A stretch of 54,726 nt of DNA, taken from positions 1 through 54,726 of the forward strand of contig JAQCGH010000008.1 of NCBI GenBank assembly GCA_027620015.1, written 5' to 3'. The DNA is from Cyanobacteriota bacterium. GTDB lineage: Bacteria; Cyanobacteriota; Cyanobacteriia; PCC-6307; Cyanobiaceae. A model generated the notes under the pieces. The model was not told where the DNA came from, did no database searches, and saw only the letters and a list, made by a program, of their open reading frames with translations. The position numbers and the translations under genes are program-made. Below, piece by piece: positions 1 to 9,405 of the stretch; the first letter of the stretch is position 1, and every line of letters begins with the position of its first letter.

Positions 1-585
1 CACCGCCTTCACCTGACCATCGATTAGACGGTCCCGCAGGGCATCGGCCGAGAAGCCGCCGAATACCACCGAGTGGGGGGCGCCGATACGGGCACAGGCC
101 AGCATGGCAATTGCTGCCTCCGGAATCATCGGCATGTAAAGGGCAACTAGATCCCCCTTGCCGATGCCAAGAGCCCTTAGAGCATTGCTTGCCTTGCACA
201 CCTCGGTGTGCAGTTGGCGGTAGGTGAAGCTGAGGCTATCGCCGGGCTCCCCTTCCCAAATTAGGGCAGTCTTATCTGCCCGAGGCCCATTGAGATGGCG
301 ATCGAGGCAGTTGAAGCTCAGGTTAATCGTGCCCCCTGTAAACCATCTAGCGAAAGGCGGATTACTCCAATCGAGTACCGAATCGAAAGGCTCAAACCAG
401 TGCAGCTCGCTACGGGCCAGGTCGCCCCAAAAGGTATCGGGATCACTTGCAGCCTTACTGCATAGGGCCTGGTATGCATCCAAAGAGCCAATGCGAGCTG
501 AGGCTGCCAGCTCAATTGGCGGCGCAAACAAGCGTTCCTCCTGGAGCACCGATTCGATCGTCGGCCCCGTATTGGCCTCAGGCAT
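1..585 (-). CDS. acsA: Acetyl-CoA synthetase, N-terminal part (runs off left edge)
   Basis: Activates acetate to acetyl-CoA through acetyl-AMP in the cytoplasm. About 195 codons are visible; the C-terminal two thirds, including most adenylation motifs, lie outside the window. Translation from the ATG at 585 gives the usual ACAS N-terminal segment (for example [20 protein letters not shown]) followed by the start of the AMP-binding domain ([17 protein letters not shown], then [20 protein letters not shown]). The ATG is the first one after an in-frame TGA just upstream, so the start is well constrained although no good ribosome-binding site is seen. It is divergent from the HAD gene across about 90 bases. 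Identity is firm at family level; a related acyl-CoA synthetase is less likely. Confidence 0.93.
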   Translation of the reverse strand, partial: MPEANTGPTIESVLQEERLFAPPIELAASARIGSLDAYQALCSKAASDPDTFWGDLARSELHWFEPFDSVLDWSNPPFARWFTGGTINLSFNCLDRHLNGPRADKTALIWEGEPGDSLSFTYRQLHTEVCKASNALRALGIGKGDLVALYMPMIPEAAIAMLACARIGAPHSVVFGGFSADALRDRLIDGQVKAV

Positions 586-676
586 GGATAGCAGAAAGGC
601 GGATGCTGACGGTCATTCAAACCAGCTGGCGCCGCAGTCGCAGGCTGCGTGCACTGGCCTGTAATGGGACGTCGTG

Positions 677-1339
677 ATGCAGAGTAGGTATATGGGTCCT
701 GCTGCCTGCCTGTTCGATCTCGACGGCCTGCTTCTAGACACCGAACCACTGCAAGCCAAGGCCTGGCACAACGCGGCTTCCCACTTTGGTTGCGAGCTCG
801 GTTCTGAACAGTTGCTCAGCCTGCAGGGCCAGCGCCGCTTGGATTGCGCTGCCCTGGTGTGCCGCTGGATTGCAGCTTCCGGCAAAAATCCCCCAAGTTG
901 TGAGGCTCTGCTGGCCGTGCGCCAACCCTTAGCCGATGCATTGCTGGCCAACGCTGCAGCAATGGAAGGCGCGGCCGAGTTAGTGCAGATGTGCAGGGGA
1001 TACCAGATACCCATGGCCCTTGTCACCAGCAGCTCCCAGAATGCTGTTCGGCGTAAGGCTGCACCGCACAAATGGCTGGAACTGATCCAGGTGAGGATTT
1101 ACGGCGATGACCCCGCCCTGGAGGCGGGCAAACCGTCACCGGATCCATTTTTACTCGCAGCTAAGCGCCTTGGCCTCAATCCAAACGAATGCTGGGCCTT
1201 TGAAGATTCAGCCGCCGGTATCGAAGCCGCGGTGGCTGCGGGTTGTCAGGTGTTTGCCCTGATTCCAAGCGAAGCAGGTGTCCAAACAACCCCCGCCGGG
1301 GTAACCCGCCTCAAAACACTCAAAGATGTGTGCTGGTAG
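677..1339 (+). CDS. HAD-superfamily hydrolase, subfamily IA (phosphatase or phosphomutase-like)
   Basis: Small cytoplasmic HAD hydrolase of 220 residues, normal for subfamily IA. Motif I is FDLDGLLLDTE, with the nucleophile and acid/base aspartates at D14 and D16. Motif II is VTSSS (about 116-120), the motif III lysine is K152 in GKPSPDPF, and motif IV is FEDSAAG (about 175-181), so all catalytic residues are present. The cap between residues 25 and 100 is of the helical type found in beta-phosphoglucomutase-like proteins. The substrate cannot be read from the sequence. A GTG at 674 directly precedes the ATG at 677, and an ATG at 692 is also possible. It converges on sds, with 14 bases between the stop codons. 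Confidence 0.85.
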   Translation: MQSRYMGPAACLFDLDGLLLDTEPLQAKAWHNAASHFGCELGSEQLLSLQGQRRLDCAALVCRWIAASGKNPPSCEALLAVRQPLADALLANAAAMEGAAELVQMCRGYQIPMALVTSSSQNAVRRKAAPHKWLELIQVRIYGDDPALEAGKPSPDPFLLAAKRLGLNPNECWAFEDSAAGIEAAVAAGCQVFALIPSEAGVQTTPAGVTRLKTLKDVCW

Positions 1340-1353
1340 CTGACTTACCAGTA

Positions 1354-2325
1354 TTAATAGAGGCGACTAAGTACAAAATCAGGCAAGGCACGCAGGGCGC
1401 TGCGCGGATCGGAGGGAGCTAGCCATTCCAGGGCTCCAGCTGCTTCCTTAGCGAAGCCTTCAGCCAGCGCCCGGGAGCGGGGAATGGCCTCACAACCCCT
1501 AACCAATTCGAGGGCTTGCTCGAGATCACCTTCCTCGCAAAATTCGCGCTCAATCAAACCGGCCAAGGCAGGGCGCTCCTGGAGTGCATAAAGGGCTGGA
1601 GCGGTGAGATATCCAGATGCCAGATCACTTGCCGCTGGTTTGCCGAGCTGCTGATCACTGCTTGTGAAATCAAGGATGTCGTCAACGACCTGAAAGGCCA
1701 AGCCCAAATGGCGTCCAAAGCGATAAAGATCATCCAGCTGAGCCCCAGGCAAACCTGTAAGAACCCCAGCTGCCCGCGCACTATTTGCAATTAGTGAGGC
1801 AGTTTTGCAATAACTCTTTTCGAGATAGGACTCGAAACTTTGGCCGGTGTCGTAACGGAAAAGGCCCTGTTTTACCTCGCCATCGGCCAAATCCATGATC
1901 ACCCGGCTAAGCAGCTTCACCACCTCGAGATCATCGAGATTGGCTAGATGCCAACTGGCCTGGGCGAAAAGGAAATCCCCTGCAAGCACCGCAACCCGAT
2001 AGTTAAAACGGCTATGCACAGTATCAACGCCGCGCCGGGTTGCAGCCTCATCGACAACGTCATCGTGGACGAGCGAAGCCGTGTGGATCATTTCAGTGAT
2101 CTCAGCCAGGCGGCGGTGGCGGGGGCCCAACTCACCGTCTGGGGCTACTGCCCGCGATAGCAGAAGCACAATGCCGGGTCTAAGCCGTTTACCACCTGCA
2201 GCAAACAGATGCTCAGCTGCCGCCTGCAAAATTGGATGACCAGCTCCAATGAGGCTGCGCAAGTCCGCCAGCAGGGCATCTAGATCAGCCTCCACGGGCT
2301 GGAGCAGCTCTGCAACCGTTGCCAC
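1354..2325 (-). CDS. sds: All-trans polyprenyl (solanesyl) diphosphate synthase
   Basis: Trans-isoprenyl diphosphate synthase of 323 residues that extends farnesyl or geranylgeranyl diphosphate with isopentenyl diphosphate to make the plastoquinone side chain. The first aspartate-rich motif DDVVD is at 88-92 and the second, DDILD, at 215-219. The basic segment GGKRLRP (44-50) is the isopentenyl-diphosphate site. In cyanobacteria this single long-chain enzyme is usually the solanesyl synthase; product length cannot be proved here. The start is GTG at 2325, 23 bases after the murI stop, so it is probably the last gene of the comB-nitrilase-amidase-murI-sds transcript. The UbiD decarboxylase of the same plastoquinone route begins at 5959 on the other strand. 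Confidence 0.92.
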   Translation of the reverse strand: MATVAELLQPVEADLDALLADLRSLIGAGHPILQAAAEHLFAAGGKRLRPGIVLLLSRAVAPDGELGPRHRRLAEITEMIHTASLVHDDVVDEAATRRGVDTVHSRFNYRVAVLAGDFLFAQASWHLANLDDLEVVKLLSRVIMDLADGEVKQGLFRYDTGQSFESYLEKSYCKTASLIANSARAAGVLTGLPGAQLDDLYRFGRHLGLAFQVVDDILDFTSSDQQLGKPAASDLASGYLTAPALYALQERPALAGLIEREFCEEGDLEQALELVRGCEAIPRSRALAEGFAKEAAGALEWLAPSDPRSALRALPDFVLSRLY

Positions 2326-2348
2326 AACACCTCCGCTGTGCCTAGATC

Positions 2349-3173
2349 CTAGAAGGCTTGCCCCACCGACCGCAGGTCCACCCGCTCAACGGCAGGCCGG
2401 TAACCCAACCAGCGGCAAGCCCCGACTGCGAAGGCTTCCGCAGATCCACTTACACAGACCCTGGTGCGCTCGGCCGGGGACACCACCTGCACGGCTGAGA
2501 GCTCGCCCTCCGGCATGCCGCCCATGCTTGCCAAAAGGGGGCCTAGGCGCCGTACCGCCGATTCAGCTGGATCAACAAGCCGCACATGGGGAGGCAATAG
2601 GGCCGTGAGCAAGGGGCGCAGCATCGGGTAGTGGGTGCAGCCCAGGAGCACCGTGTCGACCCCGGCTGCGAGTAGAGGCTCCACGTATGCCTTGGCGTCT
2701 TCTATTAGGGCTGGAGACTGGAGATCTCCGGCTTCGATCAAAGGCACAAAGGTGGGACAGCCCACCTCGAGCACAGAGGTGTGGGGCCGACAAGCATGGA
2801 TCGCTCGCCGGTAGGCACCGCTTGCGGCTGTGGCGGGAGTTGCCAAAACCCCCACGCACTCGCTGTTTAGGTCGGCGGCAACGCTGTCGATCAGACCCAC
2901 GACGGGAACGCCTGCCTCTGCTACGGCAACATCAAGAGCAAGGGCATTGGATGTGTTGCAAGCCATCACCAGAACCCCCACCTGCTGGTGGCGCAGCCAG
3001 CGCACTACCTCGGCGGCAATCAAGCGAATATCAGCAACGCTGCGCTGGCCATAAGGAACCCGAGCCGTATCCCCTAGATAAAGGCAAAAGGAATGGGGAT
3101 AGCGCTCCTGAAGTCGCCTCAGCACCGTGAGTCCGCCCAAGCCGCTATCAAACAACCCCACCAAGGCGCTCAT
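2349..3173 (-). CDS. murI: Glutamate racemase
   Basis: Makes D-glutamate for peptidoglycan by a two-cysteine mechanism without cofactor. The protein has 274 residues, normal for the family. FDSGLGG (8-14) carries the first conserved acid, MACNTSNA holds catalytic Cys72, and LGCTHYPML holds catalytic Cys179 and His181. The ATG at 3173 overlaps the TGA of the amidase gene by four bases (ATGA), implying translational coupling between a wall-precursor enzyme and a wall hydrolase. Assignment is very secure. Confidence 0.96.
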   Translation of the reverse strand: MSALVGLFDSGLGGLTVLRRLQERYPHSFCLYLGDTARVPYGQRSVADIRLIAAEVVRWLRHQQVGVLVMACNTSNALALDVAVAEAGVPVVGLIDSVAADLNSECVGVLATPATAASGAYRRAIHACRPHTSVLEVGCPTFVPLIEAGDLQSPALIEDAKAYVEPLLAAGVDTVLLGCTHYPMLRPLLTALLPPHVRLVDPAESAVRRLGPLLASMGGMPEGELSAVQVVSPAERTRVCVSGSAEAFAVGACRWLGYRPAVERVDLRSVGQAF

Positions 3174-4261
3174 GGCCGCTCCTGCAGGGCATTAAGAACC
3201 CCACCAGCTAACGCTAAAGCCATACGACGACGGAAATTGACATCGGCGAGGCGCCGGGAATCGAGATCACCGGTGAGAAAGCCCATCTCCACAAGGGCCG
3301 AGGGCATCACGGTGCGGCGGATCACGAAAAAGCGTCCGGCACGCACGCCACGATCTGGACTGCCAGGGGAGATGGCCAGCATCTGCTCCTGCAGGGCCAA
3401 AGCAAGGCGACGGGAAGGGGACCCAGCAGCCTCAAAGAAGAAGGTTTCGATGCCGTTGACATCGGGACGAGCCATGCTCAAGGCATTGGCGTGAACGCTC
3501 ACAAAAAGATCAGCGCCGCTGCTGTTAGCAAGAGCTACACGGGGAGGCAAGTCAACGTCCACCTCTGAGGTGCGTGTCATTAACACCTGGACGCCGCGAG
3601 CCTGCAACAGCCGGGCGATTTGCAGACAAACATCGAGTACAACGTCGGTTTCCCGCAGGCCGCCAATGCCGATGGCGCCTGGGTCGGGACCCCCATGGCC
3701 AGGGTCTATCACCACCTTGAAGCGTCCTCTGGTAACTAGCGGCAAACCATCTGCCGATAGGGGGGTAGCGGCGGTGGGGAAGGAGGTCCGCTGATCCGAT
3801 CCAAAGCGAGCGACCGAATCGAGATCTCCTTCACCGATTTCAAACCCAGTTTGATTAGCCAGCCCAGGCAACTCCATGCGCCAGCGCTCGCGCGAGGTGC
3901 CAACCAGCCGGAGGCCAGACGGATCCAGCTGGGTACCTGGTGCAAATTCGATCACCAGACGGGTTGTGGAACTATCCGGACGGCCAATTCGCACCTCACG
4001 CAAGGCACCACTGCCACGCACAATGCGTGTACGGGATGGGGCGCCGGGGAGATCTACCCACACTCGAGGCCCCCTAAAGCCTGTACCCGCTTCAAAAAAC
4101 GCCTGAGGAAGTACATCGATGCTGGTTCGTAACTCCAGCTGACCACTGCGGGCAACACGCCAAGCCGAGAGGGAAGAGGCCCAAGCCGGAAGATCGGCCA
4201 GCAGCAAAGCTACAGCTGCAAAAGCAGCACTACTGCGAAATCTGATGAACCGGGGCAACAA
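3170..4261 (-). CDS. N-acetylmuramoyl-L-alanine amidase with AMIN domain, exported
   Basis: Cell-wall hydrolase that cuts the amide bond between MurNAc and the stem peptide, acting outside the cytoplasmic membrane. Of 363 residues, 1-28 look like a signal peptide (basic start, hydrophobic core, ending LPAWASS). About 35-135 resemble an AMIN targeting domain. About 182-358 form an Amidase_3 domain with zinc ligands H189 (IDPGHGG), E204 (GLRETD) and H257 (VSVHAN), and catalytic E325 (ALVEMGF). It is AmiC-like and could act in cell separation. The start is a TTG at 4261, five bases after the nitrilase stop; no in-frame ATG precedes the signal peptide. The 3' end overlaps murI. Confidence 0.92.
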   Translation of the reverse strand: MLPRFIRFRSSAAFAAVALLLADLPAWASSLSAWRVARSGQLELRTSIDVLPQAFFEAGTGFRGPRVWVDLPGAPSRTRIVRGSGALREVRIGRPDSSTTRLVIEFAPGTQLDPSGLRLVGTSRERWRMELPGLANQTGFEIGEGDLDSVARFGSDQRTSFPTAATPLSADGLPLVTRGRFKVVIDPGHGGPDPGAIGIGGLRETDVVLDVCLQIARLLQARGVQVLMTRTSEVDVDLPPRVALANSSGADLFVSVHANALSMARPDVNGIETFFFEAAGSPSRRLALALQEQMLAISPGSPDRGVRAGRFFVIRRTVMPSALVEMGFLTGDLDSRRLADVNFRRRMALALAGGVLNALQERP

Positions 4262-4266
4262 AGTTG

Positions 4267-5097
4267 TCAGAACAGAGCCGGCCGGCAGTGCTTCAGGCTG
4301 GGCATCTGAGCCCGAACCCTCTGGACATGGGCTAGATCGATCGGGGCGATGGCGGCGCTGACACTCACGCCGGCATCTGCAAGCACTGTGCCCCAGGGGT
4401 CAAGCACCAAGGCATGACCGTGGCTCTGCCTACGTCCGTAATGCTGACCTGTCTGGGCAGGAGCAACCACATAGGCAGTGTTTTCAATTGCCCGGGCCTG
4501 CAGCAGCACTTGCCAGTGGTCCTTACCTGTAAAGGCGGTAAATGCTGCTGGCACAAACAAAACATCCGCCCCAGCCCTGGCCAGGTGGCGATAAAGCTCA
4601 GGGAAGCGAACGTCGTAGCAGATCGACAAGCCAATTCTGCCAAGACCGGGCACATCAACTACCGGAGGCAGTTGGTCTCCGGGCTTCACCGTGGCTGATT
4701 CCCTGTAGGTATTGCCGTCGGGCAAGTCAACATCGAATAGATGAATTTTGTCGTAGCGAGCCAGCAGCTGGCCCTCCGTTCCTACCAACTCAGCACGATT
4801 AAAAGTCTGATCCGGTCCAGCCGGGACGGGGAAGCCACCTCCTAACAAAGTCACTTGATAACGGCGCGCCATCGTGACGAGAAAGTTGCTGCAGCGCTCC
4901 GCCAAAGCTGGAGCCAATTCAAGACGATGCTTGTCATCGCCCATGAACGCGAAGTTTTCCGGGAGCCCCACCAACTCAGCGCCGCGACGGGCGGCGAGTT
5001 CAATCTGCTCTTCCGCCGCTACAAAATTCGCAACCGGATCCGGCGTGCTTGTGAGTTGCACAGCTGCCGCCAGAAAACTACCCACCAAAGGCCCCAA
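4267..5097 (-). CDS. Nitrilase-family carbon-nitrogen hydrolase (Nit1/deaminated glutathione amidase-like)
   Basis: Cytoplasmic amidase of the nitrilase superfamily, about 276 residues. The catalytic triad is complete: E47 in GLPENFAF, K117 in YDKIHLFDVDL and C160 in LSICYDVRFPELY. The KIHLFDVD and CYDVRFPELYR signatures match the Nit1/Nit2 group, whose known members hydrolyse deaminated glutathione or omega-amides, so a metabolite-repair role is the best inference. The longest frame starts with TTG at 5097; a GTG at 5085, preceded at a better distance by GGGG, may be the true start. It lies between comB and the amidase gene with short gaps (53 and 5 bases), so co-transcription is likely. Confidence 0.87.
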   Translation of the reverse strand: MGPLVGSFLAAAVQLTSTPDPVANFVAAEEQIELAARRGAELVGLPENFAFMGDDKHRLELAPALAERCSNFLVTMARRYQVTLLGGGFPVPAGPDQTFNRAELVGTEGQLLARYDKIHLFDVDLPDGNTYRESATVKPGDQLPPVVDVPGLGRIGLSICYDVRFPELYRHLARAGADVLFVPAAFTAFTGKDHWQVLLQARAIENTAYVVAPAQTGQHYGRRQSHGHALVLDPWGTVLADAGVSVSAAIAPIDLAHVQRVRAQMPSLKHCRPALF

Positions 5098-5150
5098 TCA
5101 CTCCCTAAAACTGTAGGGGAAGTGCAGAGAGGCGATCCGAGACGCTGCGA

Positions 5151-5906
5151 TCAGCTGGCCTTAAGCACCCCAGGCTCCGCCTGAAAGGGCACTATTTGCA
5201 GGCTATCTACAGCTGCGCAACAGGCAAAATCAGCATCGTGGTCACCGAGATTGATCAGCCTCTTGCCGTGGCTAGCAGTGCGTAAGCAGGTCTCGGTGTC
5301 GTGGTGCCACTGCTGCCAAAGAGCCAAGGCCGCCAGCATTTCATCGTTGCCCAAGCTCACGCCGATATGGGGAGCCACGGCCATTTCAATCGCCGCAGAA
5401 GCAACGGCACCAGCAGCGAGGCTGTCTTCAAGGGAGTAATCACCCTCCCAGCCACTACCCACTATCCAGACCCGGCAGCACTCCTGATCAATTAAGCGCC
5501 GAGCGACGGCGGTTCGGTTTGGGAGACAGGCTGTCAGCAGCAGAGGAACTGACCTAACTGCCGCTAAGGAGCGGGTGCCATTGGTAGTGCTCATAAATAT
5601 TCGCTTGCCACCCACCAGCTCTGATGTGACTGCAAGAGGAGAGTTGCCCAGGTCGTAGCCCTCCACCCTCTGGCCACCACGCTCTCCAGCACGCAGTCGT
5701 TGCAGCGCCGGCCAGGCAGCCGCTGCAGCTTCAAGCTCCCCAAGACTGGCAAAGGCCTCGATCGCCTCAGCACCGTTCTGCAAGGACCAAGCAATCGTGG
5801 TGGTTGCTCGAAGAACGTCGATAACGACGGCTGCATCGGGACCCCCTTCCTCCAGCGACCTTACGGGTGGCACGCATTCGGAGGAGTGGAAGTAGGAAAT
5901 TTGCAT
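5151..5906 (-). CDS. comB: ComB-family 2-phosphosulfolactate phosphatase homologue
   Basis: A 251-residue member of the ComB family, named for the Mg-dependent phosphatase that converts 2-phosphosulfolactate to sulfolactate in coenzyme M synthesis. The family core is visible: [12 protein letters not shown] (27-38), [19 protein letters not shown] and [12 protein letters not shown]. Cyanobacteria are not known to make coenzyme M, so its real substrate here is uncertain; sulfolactate formation is one possibility. It begins the minus-strand series toward sds and is divergent from ubiD, with only 52 bases between the start codons, where both promoters must lie. The ATG at 5906 is the clear start. 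Confidence 0.88.
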   Translation of the reverse strand: MQISYFHSSECVPPVRSLEEGGPDAAVVIDVLRATTTIAWSLQNGAEAIEAFASLGELEAAAAAWPALQRLRAGERGGQRVEGYDLGNSPLAVTSELVGGKRIFMSTTNGTRSLAAVRSVPLLLTACLPNRTAVARRLIDQECCRVWIVGSGWEGDYSLEDSLAAGAVASAAIEMAVAPHIGVSLGNDEMLAALALWQQWHHDTETCLRTASHGKRLINLGDHDADFACCAAVDSLQIVPFQAEPGVLKAS

Positions 5907-5958
5907 TGACGCGACCCCAGCAGAAGTGCGTCACAGTAGTCACCACTCTTAAAAGTCG

Positions 5959-7536
5959 ATGCCTAGTAAGGGATTTAGTCAACGCAGTCGCAGAGATTTG
6001 CGAGGCTTCATCGACCTACTTGAGCAACGGGGCCGGCTGCGGCGTATCAGCGCCCAGGTGGATCCAGATGTGGAGTTGGCAGCGATTGCCGACAGGGTGT
6101 TGGCGGCTGGAGGACCAGCCCTCTTGTTTGAAAATGTGCTCGGCTCCAAAATGCCGGTGGCTGTGAACCTGCTGGGTACCCAGGAGCGGGTGCTGTGGAG
6201 CATGGGAATGGAGAAACCAGAGGAGTTGGAACGACTCGGCGAGCGTCTGGCCCTGCTGCAGCAACCCCGCCCCCCAAAGGGAGCAAGAGAGGCGGTGCGC
6301 TTTGGCTCGGTGCTGCTTGATGTGCTCAAAGCCCGGCCGGATCTCGACCTCACACCTCCCTGCCATCAGCAGGTTTTTAAGGGCAGCTCGGTGAATCTTG
6401 ATGCCCTGCCCCTGCTGCGGCCCTGGCCCGGCGACGGCGGCCGAATCATCACCCTGGGCCTGGTGATCACCAAGGATCCAGAAACCGGCACGCCAAATGT
6501 GGGGGTGTACAGGCTGCAACAGCAGTCGGCGAACTCAATGACCGTGCACTGGCTGAGCGTGCGCGGAGGCGCCCGCCACCTGCGCAAGGCGGCGGCGATG
6601 GGCAAAAAGCTTGAAATCGCCATCGCCATAGGAGTACATCCGCTGCTGGTGATGGCGGCCGCCACGCCGATCCCGGTGCAGTTGAGCGAATGGCTTTTTG
6701 CTGGCATCTACGCCGGCGAGGGAGTACGACTCGCCAGGTGCAAAACGGTGAATTTAGAGGTGCCCAGCCACAGTGAGGTTGTGCTGGAAGGCACGATCAC
6801 TCCTGGCTCGGAGCTTGCCGACGGGCCATTTGGCGACCACATGGGCTTCTATGGCGGCGTTGAAGATTCGCCCCTAGTCCAGATCCACTGCGTCACCCAG
6901 CGACGTGACCCCGTGTACTTCACAACCTTCAGCGGCCGGCCTCCCAAGGAAGACGCCATGCTGGCGATCGCCCTAAACCGTATTTACACGCCGATCCTTC
7001 GCCAGCAGATCCCCGAGATCGTGGATTTCTTTCTGCCGATGGAGGGACTCAGCTACAAGCTTGCTGTAATCGCTATCGACAAGGCCTACCCAGGCCAGGC
7101 CAAGCGGGCCGCGATGGCCTTCTGGAGTGCCTTGCCCCAGTTCACCTACACCAAATTTGTGGTGGTGGTTGATAAAAGCATCAATATCCGCGACCCCCGT
7201 CAGGTGATCTGGGCGATCAGTGCCCAAGTTGATCCTCAGCGGGATTTATTTGTGCTCGAAAACACCCCTTTTGACACTCTTGATTTCGCCAGCGAACGTC
7301 TGGGGTTGGGCGGCAGACTGGCTATAGATGCCACAACAAAGATTGGTCCAGAGAAGCGCCACCCCTGGGGAGAACCACTTAGCCGGCCGGCCGAGCTGGA
7401 GGCTCGGATAGATGCCCGCTGGGTCGAGCTGGGTCTGGAGGATATAGGCAATGAAGAGCCAGATCCTGCCTTATTTGGTTACACACTCGAGCATGTGCTC
7501 GAGCGCCTCGCCGGGCGTGCACCTGTTAAAGCGTGA
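5959..7536 (+). CDS. ubiD: UbiD-family decarboxylase (4-hydroxybenzoate decarboxylase for plastoquinone)
   Basis: A 525-residue prenylated-FMN-dependent decarboxylase of the UbiD family. Family signatures include the N-terminal LRGFIDLLEQRGRLRRI segment, PCHQQVFKGSSVNLDALP, the central EGTITPGSELADGPFGDHMG stretch (about 276-295) with conserved acids, and GRPPKEDAMLAIALNRIY. In cyanobacteria this homologue is thought to decarboxylate 4-hydroxybenzoate or its prenylated form on the way to plastoquinone, consistent with sds nearby. The UbiX flavin prenyltransferase is not in the window. The TGA at 7534-7536 overlaps the ATG of the following Rrf2 gene. Confidence 0.93.
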   Translation: MPSKGFSQRSRRDLRGFIDLLEQRGRLRRISAQVDPDVELAAIADRVLAAGGPALLFENVLGSKMPVAVNLLGTQERVLWSMGMEKPEELERLGERLALLQQPRPPKGAREAVRFGSVLLDVLKARPDLDLTPPCHQQVFKGSSVNLDALPLLRPWPGDGGRIITLGLVITKDPETGTPNVGVYRLQQQSANSMTVHWLSVRGGARHLRKAAAMGKKLEIAIAIGVHPLLVMAAATPIPVQLSEWLFAGIYAGEGVRLARCKTVNLEVPSHSEVVLEGTITPGSELADGPFGDHMGFYGGVEDSPLVQIHCVTQRRDPVYFTTFSGRPPKEDAMLAIALNRIYTPILRQQIPEIVDFFLPMEGLSYKLAVIAIDKAYPGQAKRAAMAFWSALPQFTYTKFVVVVDKSINIRDPRQVIWAISAQVDPQRDLFVLENTPFDTLDFASERLGLGGRLAIDATTKIGPEKRHPWGEPLSRPAELEARIDARWVELGLEDIGNEEPDPALFGYTLEHVLERLAGRAPVKA

Positions 7537-7985
7537 TGCTTTCTCGCCAAGCAAGCCATGCGCTAAAAGCCTTGCTGGAGCTGGCGGCAAAACCCTTGGA
7601 GTGGCAATCAACTCACTCGCTGGCAAAAGCTCAACAACTACCCGAGCCAATGCTGGAGCAGCTGCTGCTGCGCCTACGACGTGCCGGACTGTTGGATGCG
7701 AGGAGGGGTCGTGTGGGGGGTTACCGACTTACCAGACCAGCGCGAGAAATTTCGTTGGAGCTGATATTGGCAGGGCTTGACGAAGCCTTGAGGGAAGGTC
7801 CGAATTGGACAACGGTTTCTGAACCAAGCAACTCTCCAGCCAATCAGGTGACCTATGCGTTGCAGCTACGGCTGGAGAGAGTCCGGCAGAAAGCGCTAGC
7901 GGAACTTAGTCTCGAAGACCTGCTTTTCGACCTACGTAGCGCTGTAGCCGAATCCGATAACGAGGGTGGGGTAATGCTTGGTTGA
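7536..7985 (+). CDS. Rrf2-family transcriptional regulator without cysteines
   Basis: A 149-residue protein with an N-terminal winged helix. SRQASHALKALLELA is helix 1; THSLAKAQQLPEPMLEQLLL is the helix-turn-helix; GGYRLTRPAREISL is the wing, with the typical Rrf2 sequence. Many Rrf2 proteins (IscR, NsrR, RirA) bind an Fe-S cluster through three cysteines in the C-terminal half; this protein has no cysteine, so it cannot sense through such a cluster. The ATG at 7536 overlaps the ubiD stop (TGATG), which couples it to ubiD; a GTG at 7533 is an alternative start. Its targets are unknown; control of its own operon is plausible but not shown. Confidence 0.85.
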   Translation: MLSRQASHALKALLELAAKPLEWQSTHSLAKAQQLPEPMLEQLLLRLRRAGLLDARRGRVGGYRLTRPAREISLELILAGLDEALREGPNWTTVSEPSNSPANQVTYALQLRLERVRQKALAELSLEDLLFDLRSAVAESDNEGGVMLG

Positions 7986-8045
7986 GCTATGGGACTCCCC
8001 GCGTAGGTCTGCTCCATAGGATCGCCCAAGTGCAGTCCAAGCATC

Positions 8046-9380
8046 GTGGCCAATTCCGCCGCCAGTCCAGCCACACTCCGCCTGAATGGCGGCGGCACCC
8101 TGGCGGGAACCGTGCAGGTACCCGGGGATAAATCAATCTCCCACCGTGCCCTTTTGTTTGGGGCTATCGCCGAGGGTGAAACCCGCATCGAGGGTTTACT
8201 ACCGGCGGAGGACCCACTCAGTACGGCTGCCTGCCTGCGGGCGATGGGCGTGGATATATCGCCGATACATGCCGGGCAGCCAGTGATCGTGCAAGGTGCC
8301 GGCCTTGATGGCTTCCATGAGCCTGCCGGTGTACTCGATTGCGGCAACTCTGGCACCACAATGCGGCTGATGCTGGGACTCCTGGCCGGACGAGTAGATC
8401 GCCACTTCGTTCTCACAGGTGACGACTCCCTTCGGGGCAGGCCGATGCGGCGGGTCGGAGCCCCCCTGGCCCAAATGGGTGCCCAGATCCATGGCCGTGC
8501 AGACGGCAATTTCGCGCCCCTAGCGCTGCAAGGCCAGCCTCTACGGGGCACGACAATTCGCACCCCTGTGGCATCGGCCCAAGTGAAGAGTGCCATCCTG
8601 CTTGCCGCTCTCACCGCTCACGGTCCCACCACCGTGATCGAGCCGTCCCAGAGCCGCGATCACAGCGAACGAATGCTGCGGGCCTTCGGCGCCGAGTTGT
8701 CAGTGGGCGGAGTTGGCAACACGGTTGTAACCCTGAACCCGGGGCAAGCGCTCAAGGGTCAAGCGGTGGTCGTACCCGGCGACATCAGCTCCGCCGCTTT
8801 CTGGCTGGTGGCCGGTGCCATCACCCCAGGGGCTGATATCACAGTGCAGAACGTGGGGCTCAACCCCAGCCGCACCGGCATCTTGGAGGTGCTGGAGAAG
8901 ATGGGAGCCCAGATAAGCGTGCTCAACCGCAGGGATGTGGCCGGAGAGCCGGTGGGAGACCTGCGGGTTTGCCACGGCCCGCTGCAAGCCTTTGAAATCG
9001 GTGGAGACCTTATCCCCCGGTTGGTTGATGAAATCCCGGTACTAGCTGTAGCCGCTTGCTGCGCTGAGGGCATCAGCCGCATTCGTGACGCCGAGGAGCT
9101 CCGGGTCAAGGAAACCGACCGTCTGGCGGTGATGGCACGGCAGCTCAATGCGATGGGTGGACGAATCGAGGAATTCGCTGACGGCATGACGATCAATGGC
9201 GCCACCGTGCTTCACGGCGCAGTGGTTGACAGCGAGACCGACCACCGGGTGGCCATGAGCCTGGCTGTAGCGGCCGGCATCGCCAAAGGCGACACCCTGC
9301 TGCACCGGTCGGAAGCGGCAGCCGTCTCCTATCCGGGCTTCTGGGACGACCTTGCTCGCCTCAAGCAGCAGGCAAACTGA
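8046..9380 (+). CDS. aroA: 3-phosphoshikimate 1-carboxyvinyltransferase (EPSP synthase)
   Basis: Joins phosphoenolpyruvate to shikimate 3-phosphate in the chorismate pathway, which feeds aromatic amino acids, phylloquinone and the plastoquinone head group. It has 444 residues. [12 protein letters not shown] (26-37) holds the conserved lysine and arginine, [13 protein letters not shown] (97-109) the PEP-site loop, ASAQVKSAI the shikimate site, and LVDEIPVLA the catalytic aspartate. RDHSERML and GDKSIS resemble the signatures of class II EPSP synthases, although the GNSG loop keeps glycine. The start is GTG at 8046, 60 bases after the Rrf2 gene, and glmU follows after 25 bases. Confidence 0.97.
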   Translation: MANSAASPATLRLNGGGTLAGTVQVPGDKSISHRALLFGAIAEGETRIEGLLPAEDPLSTAACLRAMGVDISPIHAGQPVIVQGAGLDGFHEPAGVLDCGNSGTTMRLMLGLLAGRVDRHFVLTGDDSLRGRPMRRVGAPLAQMGAQIHGRADGNFAPLALQGQPLRGTTIRTPVASAQVKSAILLAALTAHGPTTVIEPSQSRDHSERMLRAFGAELSVGGVGNTVVTLNPGQALKGQAVVVPGDISSAAFWLVAGAITPGADITVQNVGLNPSRTGILEVLEKMGAQISVLNRRDVAGEPVGDLRVCHGPLQAFEIGGDLIPRLVDEIPVLAVAACCAEGISRIRDAEELRVKETDRLAVMARQLNAMGGRIEEFADGMTINGATVLHGAVVDSETDHRVAMSLAVAAGIAKGDTLLHRSEAAAVSYPGFWDDLARLKQQAN

Positions 9381-9405
9381 TAGGTAGTCCACGTAGATCC
9401 CATCC

